DNA of 15,159 nucleotides, from NCBI GenBank assembly GCA_020348625.1, contig CP070752.1:1965724-1980882 (forward strand), given 5' to 3'. The DNA comes from Deltaproteobacteria bacterium (GTDB lineage Bacteria > Desulfobacterota > DSM-4660 > Desulfatiglandales > B25-G16). Under the pieces are notes generated by a model. It searched no databases and was not told where the DNA came from. It was given only the letters and a program-made list of their open reading frames with translations. Each line of letters begins with the position of its first letter. Within the stretch, counting starts at the first letter, position 1. The translations under genes and the position numbers were made by a program. Positions 14,972 to 15,159 of this stretch are shown here, in pieces.

Positions 14972-15015
14972 TTCTGCATCCATAACATAAGTCAATAAAA
15001 TCAGTGTGTTATCAC

Positions 15016-15031
15016 CATACAATGCTGTATG
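15016..15031. promoter_or_regulatory. Palindrome CATACA-N4-TGTATG upstream of groES
   Basis: CATACA (15016-15021) and TGTATG (15026-15031) form a perfect 6-bp inverted repeat around ATGC, 84 nt before the groES start. It overlaps a -10-like TACAAT. It could be a repressor site, in place of the missing CIRCE element, but it is short. Confidence 0.35.
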
Positions 15032-15098
15032 ACTTCTACGATTTATTGCAAATCACTTACGCAACAAGCCGCATTTTTTCATCAAACTACTCTTAAAT

Positions 15099-15105
15099 AA
15101 GGAGG
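15099..15105 (+). promoter_or_regulatory. Strong Shine-Dalgarno of groES
   Basis: A perfect AAGGAGG sits 9 nt before the ATG at 15115. It is the best ribosome-binding site in the window, as expected for an abundantly made chaperonin. Confidence 0.85.
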
Positions 15106-15114
15106 AACAACACC

Positions 15115-15159
15115 ATGAACATTCAACCGTTACACGACCGCGTCATTGTCAAGCGAGTG
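15115..15159 (+). CDS. groES: Co-chaperonin GroES, 3' end outside the window
   Basis: Only the first 15 codons are inside the window. They read MNIQPLHDRVIVKRV, which is the conserved N-terminus of the 10-kDa chaperonin (typically M-x-I-x-P-L-x-D-R-V-x-V-K), the first strand of the GroES barrel. GroES caps the GroEL folding chamber in the cytosol. groEL would be expected directly downstream, outside the window. Upstream elements are listed separately. Despite the short fragment the identification is secure because of the unbroken match and the strong ribosome site. Confidence 0.93.
   Translation, partial: MNIQPLHDRVIVKRV

Larger units (their letters stand above)
14748..15114. other. Divergent intergenic region between the duplicated-domain gene and groES
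   Basis: This 367-nt stretch has no convincing gene. It is AT-rich, especially toward groES, and should contain promoters in both directions. I see one candidate on each strand, a short palindrome (15016-15031) and the groES ribosome-binding site, all listed separately. I do not find the CIRCE operator (TTAGCACTC-N9-GAGTGCTAA) or a good sigma-32 promoter. A TTCGATC at 14914-14920 resembles a tRNA T-loop, but there is no tRNA around it. Confidence 0.6.

Noticed and set aside
14941..14980. Sigma-32 heat-shock promoter for groES
   Set aside because: A CTTGA-like -35 is present, but no CCCCAT-type -10 lies at the required distance, so only a sigma-70-like reading is offered.
1..15159. CRISPR array, insertion sequence, prophage or defence island
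   Set aside because: No spaced direct repeats, transposase, integrase, nuclease-helicase or toxin-antitoxin proteins were seen on either strand.

Overview
The window reads as ordinary chromosome of a Gram-negative, probably anaerobic bacterium with about half G+C. A TonB-like protein implies an outer membrane. The gene set (ApbE-like UPF0280 protein, stand-alone cyclic-nucleotide-binding protein, PrmA, a short Ppx/GppA, a TreT-like glycosyltransferase with OtsB) fits a Desulfobacterota/'Deltaproteobacteria'-type genome. That placement is inferred from gene content and protein flavour, not from a marker gene. I see no transposase, integrase, CRISPR array, rRNA or complete tRNA.

Layout. (1) Positions 1-2070, plus strand: the end of a LysE-type exporter, a small PGPGW membrane protein whose start I move to 908, and a SMUG1-type uracil-DNA glycosylase. 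(2) Positions 2308-4684, plus strand: a single-domain cNMP-binding protein, a CPA2-type cation/proton antiporter and a membrane-anchored GerMN-domain protein. (3) Positions 4780-5163, minus strand: a small zinc-ribbon protein with its own candidate promoter, divergent from the next block. (4) Positions 5318-9703, plus strand: a compact five-gene cluster of prmA-like methyltransferase, hotdog thioesterase, alpha/beta hydrolase, Ppx/GppA phosphatase and guaB, with gaps of 1-18 nt and an 8-nt overlap. It is almost certainly one operon. (5) Positions 9860-11864, plus strand: a UPF0280 protein, an HD-domain nucleotidase and an overlapping TonB-like protein. (6) Positions 11934-14747: a trehalose-type locus. 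An OtsB-like phosphatase on the plus strand converges on a minus-strand pair, a TreT-like GT4 glycosyltransferase preceded by an uncharacterised protein built from two copies of one domain. (7) Positions 14748-15159: a 367-nt divergent intergenic region and the first 15 codons of groES, preceded by a strong Shine-Dalgarno.

How the genes may work together. Ppx/GppA and GuaB are translationally overlapped. This is suggestive because GppA-type enzymes act on pppGpp and GuaB is the entry to GTP synthesis. The cNMP-binding protein next to an antiporter could be a detached regulatory subunit. The most interesting area is the trehalose block: TreT makes trehalose directly and needs no phosphatase, yet an OtsB homologue sits beside it, and an unknown duplicated-domain protein is co-transcribed with the glycosyltransferase. 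Most of the window is housekeeping, and I do not see a clear-cut new defence or mobile system.
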